A stretch of DNA of 64,000 nucleotides. Origin: Trebonia sp963767685. GTDB taxonomy: Bacteria > Actinomycetota > Actinomycetes > Streptosporangiales > Streptosporangiaceae. The notes below the pieces were generated by a model. It saw nothing but the letters and a program-made list of their open reading frames with translations. It ran no database searches and had not been told where the DNA came from. Below are positions 45,431 to 55,301 of the stretch, one piece after another; positions within the stretch are counted from its first letter, which is position 1; each line of letters starts with the position of its first letter. A program made the translations under genes and the position numbers. The stretch is from NCBI GenBank assembly GCA_963767685.1, contig CAVYEZ010000013.1, positions 1-64,000 of the forward strand. The letters run 5' to 3'.

Positions 45431-46909
45431 ATGAGCGGGGCGTCCGATGACCTGGTCGCGGCGGCCGTCGCGGTCGGCGGGTTCGTCATCCACCTGTCGG
45501 CCGTGCTGCGCGCGATCACTCGGCCGAACCGGACGCCGGCCTCGCGGGTGGCCTGGATCGCGACGATCATGTGCCTGCCGGTCATCGGCGTCGTCGCCTA
45601 TCTCTTCCTCGGCGAGACCAGCATCGGCCGCGAGCGGGCCCACCGTCTCCGCGACGCGGAGAGTCGCCTGGCGAAACCAAGCGGGGCGGGCGCCGCGCCC
45701 GACGATCCGGTCGCCACGTCCGTCTCGGACCTGTGCCGTTCGATCAACGGCTTCGGCCCGACGCCGGGCAACCACATCGTGCTGCTGGGCGACCTGTGCG
45801 CTTCCCCGGCGGAGCCGACACGTGACTGCGACGCCGCGATCAAGGAGCTGATCGAGGCGTTCGACGCCGCGACCGAGCACATTCACCTCAGCTTCTACAT
45901 CTGGCTCGACGACGAAAACGGCGGCCGGGTCGCCGACGCGATCTGCGCGGCGGCGCGCCGGGGCGTGGCCTGCCGGGTCATGGCCGACGCGCTCGGGTCG
46001 CGCGACTTCATCCGCGGCCCCCGCTGGCGCGAGCTGCGCGAGGCCGGCGTCCACCTGCTCGCCGCGCTGGAGGACATCCCCCGCCTGGGCCGCTTCGCGG
46101 TGGGCCGGATCGACCTGCGCAACCACCGCAAGCTGGTGGTCATCGACAACCGGATCGCGTTCTGCGGCAGCCAGAACTGCGCCGATCCGCAGTTCCTGGC
46201 CAAGGCGAAGTACGCGCCATGGATCGACATCTGGCTGCGCTGCGAAGGGCCGGTCGTACGACAGGCTCAGCACCTCTTCCTCGGCACCTGGATCGCCGAG
46301 ACCGGCGAGGACCTCTACGGCTTGCCCGCGGCGGCGCCGGAGCCCGAGCAGCACCAGGGGGGCGTGATCGCGCAGATGTTCGGCACCGGACCGACCACGC
46401 CCGGCAACACGATGTCGGACTCTTTCGTCAGCGCCCTGTACGCGGCCGAGCACGAGCTGATCATCACCACGCCCTACTTCGTGCCCGATGAGGCCCTGTT
46501 CCGGGCGGTGTGCGCCGCACCGCGCCGCGGCGTGACCACCACCCTGATCGTGCCCGCACGCAACGACTCCCCGCTCGTCGCCGCCGCCAGCCGCAGCACC
46601 TACTCAGACCTGCTCGCCTGCGGCGTACGCCTGTTTGAGTACCCGCTTGGCCTCCTGCACGCCAAGTCGATCACCCTCGACGCCCGGATCACCGTAGTCG
46701 GCTCGGCGAACATGGACCGGCGCAGCCTGGAACTCAACTTCGAGAACAACCTGCTCGTCCTCGACCCCGGTCTCACCGCGACCGTCCGTCAACGACAGCT
46801 CGGCTACCTCTCCCAGTCGACCGCCGTCGAAGCCGAAACCGTCAAGGCCCGGCCCTTCCGCACCCGAGTGGTCGACGACGTGATCGGCATGGCCTCACCA
46901 CTGCTCTGA
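45431..46909 (+). CDS. cls: Cardiolipin synthase
   Basis: Phospholipase D-superfamily membrane enzyme of 492 residues. Two N-terminal helices (LVAAAVAVGGFVIHLSAVL, VAWIATIMCLPVIGVVAYLFLG) precede two HKD motifs, HRKLVVIDNRIAFCGSQN (about residue 231) and HAKSITLDARITVVGSAN (about 410). Length and order match bacterial ClsA. Stop overlaps the 3' end of convergent lacI by 15 bp. Confidence 0.95.
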   Translation: MSGASDDLVAAAVAVGGFVIHLSAVLRAITRPNRTPASRVAWIATIMCLPVIGVVAYLFLGETSIGRERAHRLRDAESRLAKPSGAGAAPDDPVATSVSDLCRSINGFGPTPGNHIVLLGDLCASPAEPTRDCDAAIKELIEAFDAATEHIHLSFYIWLDDENGGRVADAICAAARRGVACRVMADALGSRDFIRGPRWRELREAGVHLLAALEDIPRLGRFAVGRIDLRNHRKLVVIDNRIAFCGSQNCADPQFLAKAKYAPWIDIWLRCEGPVVRQAQHLFLGTWIAETGEDLYGLPAAAPEPEQHQGGVIAQMFGTGPTTPGNTMSDSFVSALYAAEHELIITTPYFVPDEALFRAVCAAPRRGVTTTLIVPARNDSPLVAAASRSTYSDLLACGVRLFEYPLGLLHAKSITLDARITVVGSANMDRRSLELNFENNLLVLDPGLTATVRQRQLGYLSQSTAVEAETVKARPFRTRVVDDVIGMASPLL

Positions 46910-47905
46910 ACCCGTCGCGAAGGGACTCAGCTCGCCGGATCCGCGCTGGACGAGACGAGTCGGGATGACGATACGGCGCGACGGGGCAGAGTCACCGTCC
47001 ATCCGCTGGAACAACAGGTCGGCGGCCTGCCTGCCCAGTTCGGCGGGATCCTGTGCCACCACCGTCACGCGCAGGAGGTCGGCGAGCTCGAAGTCGTCGA
47101 AGCCAACCATGGCCAGCGTGGCATCCACCGACGCGAGCGCGTGCAGCGCCAGCACGGATATGCGGTTGTTTCCGAAGACCAGTGCCGTAACTGGCTTGGG
47201 ACCCGCGAGCATCCGTTCCAGGTCCGCCCGCACTCGGTCCTTGGTGGGCGGCCCCATGGCGATCCATGCCTCCGCGACCGGCAGGCCCGCTCCAGTCATA
47301 GCCTCGAGATATCCCTGGTGCCGTTCCCGGGCCGTAAAGATGCCGGGATTGTCGCCGAGGTATCCGATCCCGCGGTGGCCGCCGGCGATCAGGTGGGCGG
47401 TCGCCTTCCTTGAGCCGCCGACGTTGTCGCTGAGCACGGTGTCGGCGTCGATCCGCCCGGCCGGGCGGTCAGCGAACACCACCGGTACCCCGGCCTGCAG
47501 CTCGGATAGCAGGTAGCCATGGTCGTCGCTGGTCGGGATCATGATCAGCCCGTCGACCCGGCGAGCGCACAGCGCCAGGGCGAGCTCGCGCTCGGTGCCG
47601 GCATCCGCCTCGCTGGACCCGCTGAGCACCAGTGAACCGCGTGCTCGGGCGACGCCTTCCACGCCCCGCAGCAACGCCGAATAGAAGGGGTCGCCGATGT
47701 CCTCCACGACCAGTCCGACGGTCGCGGCCTGTCCGGTGCGGAGCAGGCGCGCGCTGTCGTTGCGGCGGAACCCGAGCGTCTTGATGGCTTCGCGGACCCG
47801 CTGCTCGGTTAGCGGAGTGACGCCGGGTTCGCCGTTGACGACCCGGGAGACGGTCTTGAGGCTGACCCCCGCCTCGGTCGCGACGTCCTTCATCGTGGGA
47901 CGCAT
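46895..47905 (-). CDS. LacI-family regulator
   Basis: 336 residues: helix-turn-helix plus hinge MKDVATEAGVSLKTVSRVVNG (about residues 5-25) and a periplasmic-binding-like sensor domain (GLVVEDIGDPFYSALLRGVE, GIGYLGDNPGIFTARERHQGY). ATG at 47905 is the start that places the HTH at the N-terminus. A 16-bp palindrome with a central ACGT, typical for LacI proteins, lies in front of the GH92 gene (52400-52415), so GH92 is the probable target. Confidence 0.9.
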   Translation of the reverse strand: MRPTMKDVATEAGVSLKTVSRVVNGEPGVTPLTEQRVREAIKTLGFRRNDSARLLRTGQAATVGLVVEDIGDPFYSALLRGVEGVARARGSLVLSGSSEADAGTERELALALCARRVDGLIMIPTSDDHGYLLSELQAGVPVVFADRPAGRIDADTVLSDNVGGSRKATAHLIAGGHRGIGYLGDNPGIFTARERHQGYLEAMTGAGLPVAEAWIAMGPPTKDRVRADLERMLAGPKPVTALVFGNNRISVLALHALASVDATLAMVGFDDFELADLLRVTVVAQDPAELGRQAADLLFQRMDGDSAPSRRIVIPTRLVQRGSGELSPFATGSEQW

Positions 47906-47918
47906 GCACTGAGAGTAA

Positions 47919-47952
47919 CAAGCACTCGCCGTGCGGGCACGGCGAGTGCTTG
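47919..47952. terminator. Strong terminator after the GH92 gene
   Basis: Perfect 15-bp stem CAAGCACTCGCCGTG-cggg-CACGGCGAGTGCTTG, 12 bp past the GH92 stop on the minus strand and 14 bp before the lacI ATG. It insulates lacI from GH92 read-through. Confidence 0.85.
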
Positions 47953-47963
47953 TCAAGGAGTTG

Positions 47964-50900
47964 TCATCCAGTGGTGACCGCGAAGATGTGCATGGCGGTC
48001 GTGCTGGAACCAACGCTGTTGCTTACATTCGGGAAGGCGACCGAGGCCACCGTCTTCGACGAGTCGATCGGGACCGTCGTGGCGTAGATGTACATGGTGA
48101 TTGTCTGGGAGCCTCCGGTGCCCATGTTGCGGTAGGTCATGGTGGCGACTGCTGTCTCGTTGGTTCCGGGGCCGTTCGCCCAGTCGCTGGACGACAGGGT
48201 CTCGGTTGTCGATGTGCCGTCGGTGTAGGTAATGGTGATCGGGCCGGAGCTCGAGCCGTTCGTGGACGACTCGAGCAGGCCGAGCTTGCTCGCCCCGGCC
48301 GTTCCGTTGACTAGCATCGTCTGCCCGGCGGCGAGGATGTTGTCGTTCGCGCAGGACGCGACGTTGGGCCAGGTGAACGTGAGCCCGTCGGCGCTGACGG
48401 TGCCGCCCGGTGTCAGCCCGGCCGCCGACAGGGCCTGCGCCGAGTAGCTGTACCCGTCGCCGTCGTAGTTGGCGCACGAGGTGTTGGTGTCGTCGGAGAT
48501 GCCGGCGTTGTTGTAGTAGTCGGCTGGGTTGGCGGTCGGTGTGATCGCCAGTTCGGGACTGGCGGACATGTGGCCCGAGTTGTCGACCACGGTCACCGAC
48601 GCGGGCGTGCCCGCCCAGACGTGGTACTCGCCGTTTGTCCCGCTCGGGGTCGGCACGGTGAAGGTGATCGCCGTGTCGCTCCAGCTGTCGACGGTGAAGG
48701 TGGCGGTGTTGCCGGGTGAACCCCAGTTCACCCCGTTGTCGCTGAAGGCGACGTAACCGTTGCCCTGCGAGGCGCCGAAGCCGGAGCCGTTGATCGTCAC
48801 CTGCTGGCCAGCCTGGGCGCTGGTGGCGCTCAGCGAGGTGACGACCGGGCCGGTCATCGCGGTGGCCGACGTGCCGAAGGAGAAGATGTGCTCCGTGCCG
48901 CCGGACGTTCCGTTCGGCAAGGTCACGCTGGTCAGCGTCTTGCCCGGGTTGACCGGGACCGCCGCGTAGAACACGTAGGTGCTTCACCGCCTCCCGGCCG
49001 CCGGAGCATCCCGCGCAGTCCCGGTAGGCCGTGGTGGCGGCCACCTGGTTGCCGAACGACGGCGTGCTCCGCCGCCGCTCGAGCGTCCAGTCGCTGAAGC
49101 CGAGCCAGTACTTGCTGGTGCTGCCGTCGGAGTAGTTCAGCGTGACGACGCCGGAGGCGTCTCCGCCGGTGGCCGACCCGAGGAACGCCAGCGTCCGGGT
49201 TCCCGATGCGGCGTTTACCGTGACTGCTGTCCCTCGGGCATGGTGTTGTCCGGGAAGCCGGCCGACGGCTGCGGCCAGGCGAACGTCACGCCGTTCACCG
49301 TCACGGTCTGCCCGGCGGTGAGCCCGGCGGCAGCCAGTGCCTCGGTGGAGTAGGCGTTGCCGTCGCCGTCGAAGTTCGCCGGCGGCGGCGTCACTGTCGT
49401 CGGCGATGCCGGCGTTGTTGAACGTCGACAGCAGGCTGCCCGGACTGGCGACCAGGATGGTCTGGTTCAGCGACTGAGTGGCACCGGTGCCTTCCGTGGT
49501 CAGCGTGACGGGCGCCGAGTAGAAGTTCTGCGTGGTGCTCGCGGCCGCAGTCACGGTCAGCTTGGTGGTTCCCGTGCCGTGCGGCGGGACCGTCGATCGT
49601 GGCCGAACTCGGCGAGATCGTGACGCCCGGACGGCGCGGTGATGCTCACCTCCACCTTCTGCGGGCTGCTGGTGGCGTTGTTGGCGCCGACCGTGAGCGT
49701 GCTGGAGCTCCCCGGCGCGACCGTCGGCGGTCTGGCTGGCCAGGTAGCCCACCGTCGCCGAGCTGCCCGGGGTGTAGGACGGCGGCGCGTCCTGCGGCGC
49801 GCTGCCCCAGCTGGTCGCCTTCGGGCTGAGCGTCCAGTCCAGGGTGGCGCCCTTGCTCAGGTCGCTGAACGTCGTGTAGAGCTTCTGGTCGGGCGTGCCG
49901 TTGATCTTCAGCGAGCTTACGTAGTACTCGCTGGAGGCGTTCGGCGCGTTGACGGTGATCGTCTGGCCGTTGGCCAGCGAGATCTGCTCGTGCGGGAATC
50001 CGGGGCTGTTTAGCAGCAGCGTGCCCGTGCCCGGGTTCTCCGGGTACAGCCCGAGCATCTGCCACAGGTAGGAGGAGCTCTCCGCGCCGAGGTCGTCGTT
50101 GTTGGCAAGTCCGCTCGGCCCGGGCAGGTAGACGGTGTTCTCGATGTTGCGCACGGCGGCCTGCGTCCCGGCCGGGTCGCCGGCGTAGTCGAGCGCGAAC
50201 TGCTCGCCCAGGTCGAACTCGTTGGCGATCTCGTCATACATGCCGTACGCCGTTCGGCTGGGACAGGTATGACTGGAGCGCCGGGCACGACCTTGGAATC
50301 GCCGCCGAGCAGGTTGAACAGCGCCTGGTAGTTGTTCGGCACGTCCCACAGGTACTCGTAGGCATCGCCTTCGACGTAGTCCGGCTCGTTGTTCTGCTGC
50401 GTGGTCGGGACGATGCCCTGCTCGAATTGCCCGTTCTCGTAACGCGCGGTCAGCAGGTCGTTGTTCGGGTCGAACGTGTTCTCCCAGTTGTTCGCGCGCT
50501 GCTCGAGCATGGCCGCGTCGGCGCGGGTCGCCGAGCGAGCTCGCGAATTTCGACAGGGCGAGGTCCGCGTTGTCGTTCTCCAGCATGCTGGCGACGACAC
50601 CGTGGAAGTTGCAGCAGCCGTAGGTCCCGTCCTCGGGCAGGTAGCCGTACTTCTGCTCGAGCGCCTCGCCGGGCCGCACGTCGTTGACTGTCGTGGCCTG
50701 CTTCAGCATGTCGGCCAGCGCCTGCTTCGTGTCGAAGCCGTGAGCGCCGAACGCGTAGTAGTCGGAAATGATCGCCTGCGACGGGTCGCCGACCATCACG
50801 TAGTTGTTGTCTTGCAGGTAGCCCCACTGCTGCAGGAGGCTGTCCTCCGAGTAGTAGTTGACCTGCGACTGCGCCTGGTCTGAGGCGGCCGACGGGTCGA

Positions 50901-52254
50901 GCATGGCCTGCAGCTGGGCGAGCGTGTGATAGATGTCCCAGCCCGAGTAGATGCCGTACTGGTTCTGCTGGCCGCTGGCCAGCGTGTGGACCTTTTCGTC
51001 GGCCCCCATGAACTGGCGGTTGACGTCGCTGGTGACGTTCGGCTGGATGAAGTCCTTGTACAGCAGGCTGTAGAACTCCTGGGTCTGGGAGTAGCTGCCG
51101 CCCCAGACCCTGATCTTGCCGAGCAGCTTGTCCCAGCTGGTCTGCGCGGCGGCCTTGACCGCGTCGAAGTTCCAGCCGGGGTTGTCGGTCTGCCAGTTCA
51201 GCTGGGCGTTCGCCGCGCTCACGTAAGAGATGCCGACCTTGGCCTGGACGACCGGGTTGGACGTGGTGTCGAAGCCCACGTAGACCGCGGCCGGGTCGGT
51301 CTGGCCCGAGTTCGTGATCACCTGCGACGAGGTGAACGGCGCGCTGAACTTGATGTCGAAGTACACGGTGTACAGCTGGGACTGGCCGTCATTGGTCGAC
51401 TCGCCGCAGAAGTCGCCGGTGGTCACCGAGCCCTGGACCTCGTCATTGCCGACGATCTGCGCGCTGTCCGCCGTGTCGGTGGTCTGGCTGCCCTGGAGCT
51501 TGATGTCGAAGCCGGCGGTGGTCGTCGACGGGAACGTGAACCGGGCCATCGAGCTGTGCGTGGTCGCGGTGAACTCCGACGTGACGGCGCTGGATCCGTT
51601 GCTCTGCGCGGAGTAGTAGCCCGCCTGTGCGACCTCGCCCGTGTGGGTGAGCGGGGTGGTCACGTTGTTCGGGTCCGTTCCGGACGGGAGCGCCCCGGTG
51701 ACCGGCAGGATCGGCACGTCCTCGGCGGCGCCGCACCCGGGCCCGGAGATGTGCGTCAGGCTGTAGCCGTCAGCGTCGTGTCGGTGTAGCTGTAACCGCC
51801 GCCTGCGTTGCGGTCCGGCAGCGGTGTCGGGGGACCACTGCACCATCCCGTACGGCACTTCCGCGCCGGGGAAGGTGTTGCCGCCGCCAGTGGTCCAGGT
51901 GCGGGCGTCCACGAGGGAAGCCAGATCCTGGACCGGGCTGCCGACAGCGCCGGTGTTCCTGGCACCAGCCGGGAGCGCGTCCTTTGCGACGGGCCGCTGG
52001 CAGTCAGTGAGGCGCCCCTTGTTCGTCACCGAGCAGGTGCCGCCCTTCTTGCCGCCACTTCGCGACGCTGCGGACGCCGAGGCGGAAGGCGGGGCGGACG
52101 CCCGGACGGTGGCGGAGGGGTTGGGTGACGCGCTAGCGCTTGGAGTCGGGGTGGTGCTTGCCGTGGCGACTCCGCTCAGCGCGAGCGTGCCCGCGGCCGC
52201 CGCGGCGATCACCGCCGACCATTGGCCGATGCCTGACGTTCTCTTCCGTTTCAA
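47964..52254 (-). pseudogene. Secreted GH92 alpha-mannosidase with C-terminal carbohydrate modules, frameshifted
   Basis: AGGAGG at 52262-52267 fixes an unusual TTG start at 52254 (MKRKRTSGIGQWSAV), a Sec signal peptide ending GVATAS and a Ser/Pro linker. The GH92 catalytic part shows VPYGMVQWSPDT, YSLTHISGPGCGAAEDVPI, GIYSGWDIYHTLAQLQAML, YGCCNFHGVVASMLEN and ANNDDLGAESSSYLWQMLGLYPENPG. Then come a NEW3-like domain, jelly-roll pieces and an IPT/TIG domain (PVVTSLSATSAQAGQQVTIN). Frames change near 51830, 51775, 50530, 50280, 49730, 49620, 49400, 49220 and 48990. About 1430 residues if repaired. Releases mannose from exported or fungal glycans. Confidence 0.85.
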
Positions 52255-52399
52255 CGTTGGACCTCCTCGGCAGATCCGACGTTGCCACCGCGCCGGCGCT
52301 CGCCAAGGGGCTCGCGGTATCAGCGCCCGGGAACCGGGGGTTCTGGGCCGCTGACCACCACTGTTTGATCTTGACTGGAGTCGCCGGGCATCCTCGTCG

Positions 52400-52458
52400 A
52401 TGACAACGTTGTCATAGGCTTTCACGTTTCATACTGAGGAGTTTTCGCCGAACGTCAA
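52400..52458 (-). promoter_or_regulatory. GH92 promoter and LacI operator
   Basis: ATGACAACGTTGTCAT (52400-52415) is a perfect 16-bp palindrome with the central CG of LacI-type operators. Upstream on the minus strand are TTGACG (52453-52458) and TATGAA (52428-52433), 19 bp apart, a plausible promoter whose start site would fall at the operator. Confidence 0.7.
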
Positions 52459-52542
52459 GACGATATGTTGGATTTTCTCGTAATACCCGGAGGATGTTCG
52501 CAGGACGCGCAGAAGTGCCAGCTAACGGCGAGGGGACTACCG

Positions 52543-53619
52543 TCACCCTTCGACGCGGACCGCCTGCAGCTGCGCCTGCAGGCACAGCTCCGCCGCCCGG
52601 AAGGCGTGCTCCTGCGTCATCGCGCGCTCGGTTCCCTCGAGACAGTCAAGGATCAGCTCGCCGAAGAAGGGATAGCCGACCTTGCCGGACACCGGGATGT
52701 GGTGCTCTCCGCCGGAGTCCACCAGGTACACGTGGTTGCCCGTGCGTTCCCGGCCGACGTCGATGTACTTGCGCAGCTCGATGCTTCCCTCAGTGCCGAC
52801 GATGAACGTCCGGCCGTCACCCCAGGTGCCGAGGCCGTCGGGCGTGAACCAGTCGACCCGGCAGTACCCGGTGACGCCGTTGCCGAGCACCACGGTGGCA
52901 TCGCCGAAATCCTCGATGCCCGGGTGCTCCTTGTGCGCGTAGTTGGCGACCCGCGCCGAGGTGATGGTGCCGTCGTCACACCCGCCGTAGTAGAGCACCT
53001 GTTCGAGCTGGTGACTGCCGATGTCGCAGAGGATCCCGCCGTAAGCCTCGTGGTCGAAGAACCAGGCGGGCCGGCTGGGCGCGTTCATCCGGTGCGGACC
53101 GGTGATCAGCACGTGCACGACCCGTCCGACGGCCCCGTCGGCGATGAGCTGCCCGGCGAACACCGCGCTTTCCACGTGCAGCCGCTCGCTGTAGTAGACG
53201 GCGTACTTCCGGCCGGCTTGCGCCGCCTTGGCTCGCACCTCCGCGAGCTGGCCGAGCGTGGTCATCGGCGGCTTGTCGGTGAAGTAGTGCTTGCCGTGCT
53301 CTAGCACCCTCATGCCGAGCCCGGCGCGGTGCGCGGGGACGGCGGCGCTCGCGACCAGCTGCACCCGCTCGTCGGCCAGCACCGCCTCCTCGCTCCGCGC
53401 GGCCTCGGCGCCCGGGTAACGCCGGCAGAACTCGGCCACCTTCGCCGGGTCGGGGTCGTAGACCCAGCGGAGCTGGCCGCCCGCCTCGGTCAGCCCGTTG
53501 CACATGCCGGTGATGTGGCCATGGTCCAGGCCGACCGCCGCGAACACGAAGTCACCGGGCGAGCAGACCGGCTTGGGCGGCCCGCTCGGCGCGTAGTTCA
53601 TCCCGTCGTGAGCCGGCAC
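52543..53619 (-). CDS. Gfo/Idh/MocA-family oxidoreductase
   Basis: 358 residues. The Rossmann region is unusual: FVFAAVGLDHGHITGMCNGL with GLDHGHI in place of GxGxxG, as in a subgroup of uncharacterised Gfo/Idh proteins; TDKPPMTT carries the DKP lysine (usual EKP). GTG 53619 has GAGGAG nine bases upstream. Divergent from a second Gfo/Idh gene and upstream of the GH92 system, suggesting oxidation of a released sugar. Confidence 0.85.
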   Translation of the reverse strand: MPAHDGMNYAPSGPPKPVCSPGDFVFAAVGLDHGHITGMCNGLTEAGGQLRWVYDPDPAKVAEFCRRYPGAEAARSEEAVLADERVQLVASAAVPAHRAGLGMRVLEHGKHYFTDKPPMTTLGQLAEVRAKAAQAGRKYAVYYSERLHVESAVFAGQLIADGAVGRVVHVLITGPHRMNAPSRPAWFFDHEAYGGILCDIGSHQLEQVLYYGGCDDGTITSARVANYAHKEHPGIEDFGDATVVLGNGVTGYCRVDWFTPDGLGTWGDGRTFIVGTEGSIELRKYIDVGRERTGNHVYLVDSGGEHHIPVSGKVGYPFFGELILDCLEGTERAMTQEHAFRAAELCLQAQLQAVRVEG

Positions 53620-53833
53620 TCTCGCGGTCTCCTCTCCGCTGGCCGCTGGCCGCTGGCGTCACCGCCGCCGGCCGAACATGGCGACTAGCGTTCAACAGCC
53701 CTTCTATCATCCAGAACGGTCCGTTGGTGCCCTAGTCGCGCCCCGCGTTATGCGAGGGGCCGGCTTGTAAGATCGCGGTGATCAGTCGGGCGGCCCGGTC
53801 CAGCAGCACGGGGCCAGCGAGAGGACAGAAGCG

Positions 53834-54931
53834 GTGGGAACCGATCGCGAGTACGGCTGGGGAATCGTCGGCTGCGGGGTCATCGCGCCTACGCACGCGC
53901 GCGCCGTGGCCGCCCTGCCAAACGCGCACCTGGTCGCGGTCACCGACGTGGACCAGGGGAAGGCCAAGGCCCTGGCGGACGAGCACGGTGCCGCCTGGGA
54001 CGGCGGCCTCGGCGCCCTGCTGGCCCGGCCGGACATCGACGTCGTCAGCGTGTGCGTGCCGAGCGGGCTGCACGCCGAGGTCGGGGTCCAGGCCGCCCAG
54101 GCCGGCAAGCACCTGGTGATCGAGAAGCCCATCGACGTTACCGTGGCCGCCGCGGACCGGCTGCTCGGTGCCGCGGCCGAGGCCGGCGTAGAGCTCACGG
54201 TGATCTCCCAGCACCGCTTCGACGCCGGGGTGCGGCGGCTGCGGGAGCTGATCCAGGCGGGCCGGCTGGGCCGTCTTACCCTCGGCGAGGCCGCCGTCAA
54301 GTGGTACCGGAGCCAGGACTACTACGACAGCGGCGACTGGCGCGGCACGTGGGCGCTGGACGGCGGCGGTGCGCTGATGAACCAGGGCATCCACTACCTG
54401 GACCTGCTGTGCTGGATCATGGGCCCGGTCGCCGAGGTCACGGCGCTGTGCGCGACCCAGGCGCATGAGGTCGAGGTCGAGGACGTCGCCCTGGCCCTGC
54501 TGCGGTTCCAGTCCGGCGCGGTTGGGCTGATGCAGGCCGCCACCGCCGTCTACCCGGGCTTCCCCGAGCGACTGGAAATCTCCGGTACCGGCGGGACGGT
54601 CGTCGTCGAGGGAGGCGCCATCCGCTCCACGGAACTGACCGATGAGCGAGGTGAGGTGGGCGCGTACGGCGCCGCCGCAAGCACGACGGCGGCCACGGCG
54701 CCCGTGGTTGAGGCGCCCGTGGTTGAGGGAACGGTGCCCGTCGCCACGGCCGCCGCCGATCCCGCGGCGGTCGCGGACGAGGCCCACCGCGCGCAGCTCG
54801 CCGATTTCCTGGCTGCGCTCGACCAAGGCGGGGAGCCGCTGGTCACGGGCGAACAGGCACGGGCGGACCTCGCGGTGATCCGGGCCGTCTACGACTCCGC
54901 CCGGCTGGGTCGGCCAGTCACGCCGCAGTAA
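53834..54931 (+). CDS. Gfo/Idh/MocA-family oxidoreductase
   Basis: 365 residues. WGIVGCGVIAPTHARAV (GxGxxxxxH) and VIEKPIDVT (EKP) are clear, and GALMNQGIHYLDLLCWIMG is the second-domain signature with the catalytic histidine. A 15-bp tandem duplication at 54698-54727 gives APVVEAPVVEG in a surface linker. GTG start at 53834. Likely partner of the divergent dehydrogenase. Confidence 0.88.
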   Translation: MGTDREYGWGIVGCGVIAPTHARAVAALPNAHLVAVTDVDQGKAKALADEHGAAWDGGLGALLARPDIDVVSVCVPSGLHAEVGVQAAQAGKHLVIEKPIDVTVAAADRLLGAAAEAGVELTVISQHRFDAGVRRLRELIQAGRLGRLTLGEAAVKWYRSQDYYDSGDWRGTWALDGGGALMNQGIHYLDLLCWIMGPVAEVTALCATQAHEVEVEDVALALLRFQSGAVGLMQAATAVYPGFPERLEISGTGGTVVVEGGAIRSTELTDERGEVGAYGAAASTTAATAPVVEAPVVEGTVPVATAAADPAAVADEAHRAQLADFLAALDQGGEPLVTGEQARADLAVIRAVYDSARLGRPVTPQ

Positions 54932-55301
54932 CTCACCAGAGAGACCTGGCGGCTGCACGGCCCGCGGCCGCCCAGGCTGCGTCTTCGCGGCAGCAGTTCG
55001 ACTCCGCCCGCATCGTCCGAAACGTGCCGTTTATTTCCCGTCATTTCCGGGCCCCGTGGTGAATCCGTGCCGATGCCTGAGGGCCCGCTGGTCCGGATCA
55101 TTTACGGCGAAGTCGGCGGGGCCGGAAAGGCGGAACCGCTCATCGAGCCATTATCGATGGTTTTCAATGTGATTTGCACAAAAATCTACACGGAATGGCT
55201 ATCCGTTACCGCCAAATTGTAGGAGCATCTGGGGCATTCAGCTGGCCGTTGGATCGCGGGAAGAGGGCGGACCCGGGATTCAGGCATCGAATGGAGACCA
55301 T
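54932..55301. other. Long leader of the beta-propeller gene
   Basis: 370 bp without a gene; 55130-55230 is AT-richer (CCATTATCGATGG palindrome core at 55148-55160, then ATTTGCACAAAAATCTACAC). This is the probable promoter region of the secreted protein that follows; no terminator or known riboswitch was recognised. Confidence 0.4.

Noticed and set aside
47953..52425. A single 1490-codon minus-strand protein
   Set aside because: The open frame is continuous by chance of GC bias; GH92 motifs switch frame several times, so the uncorrected translation is not one real protein.
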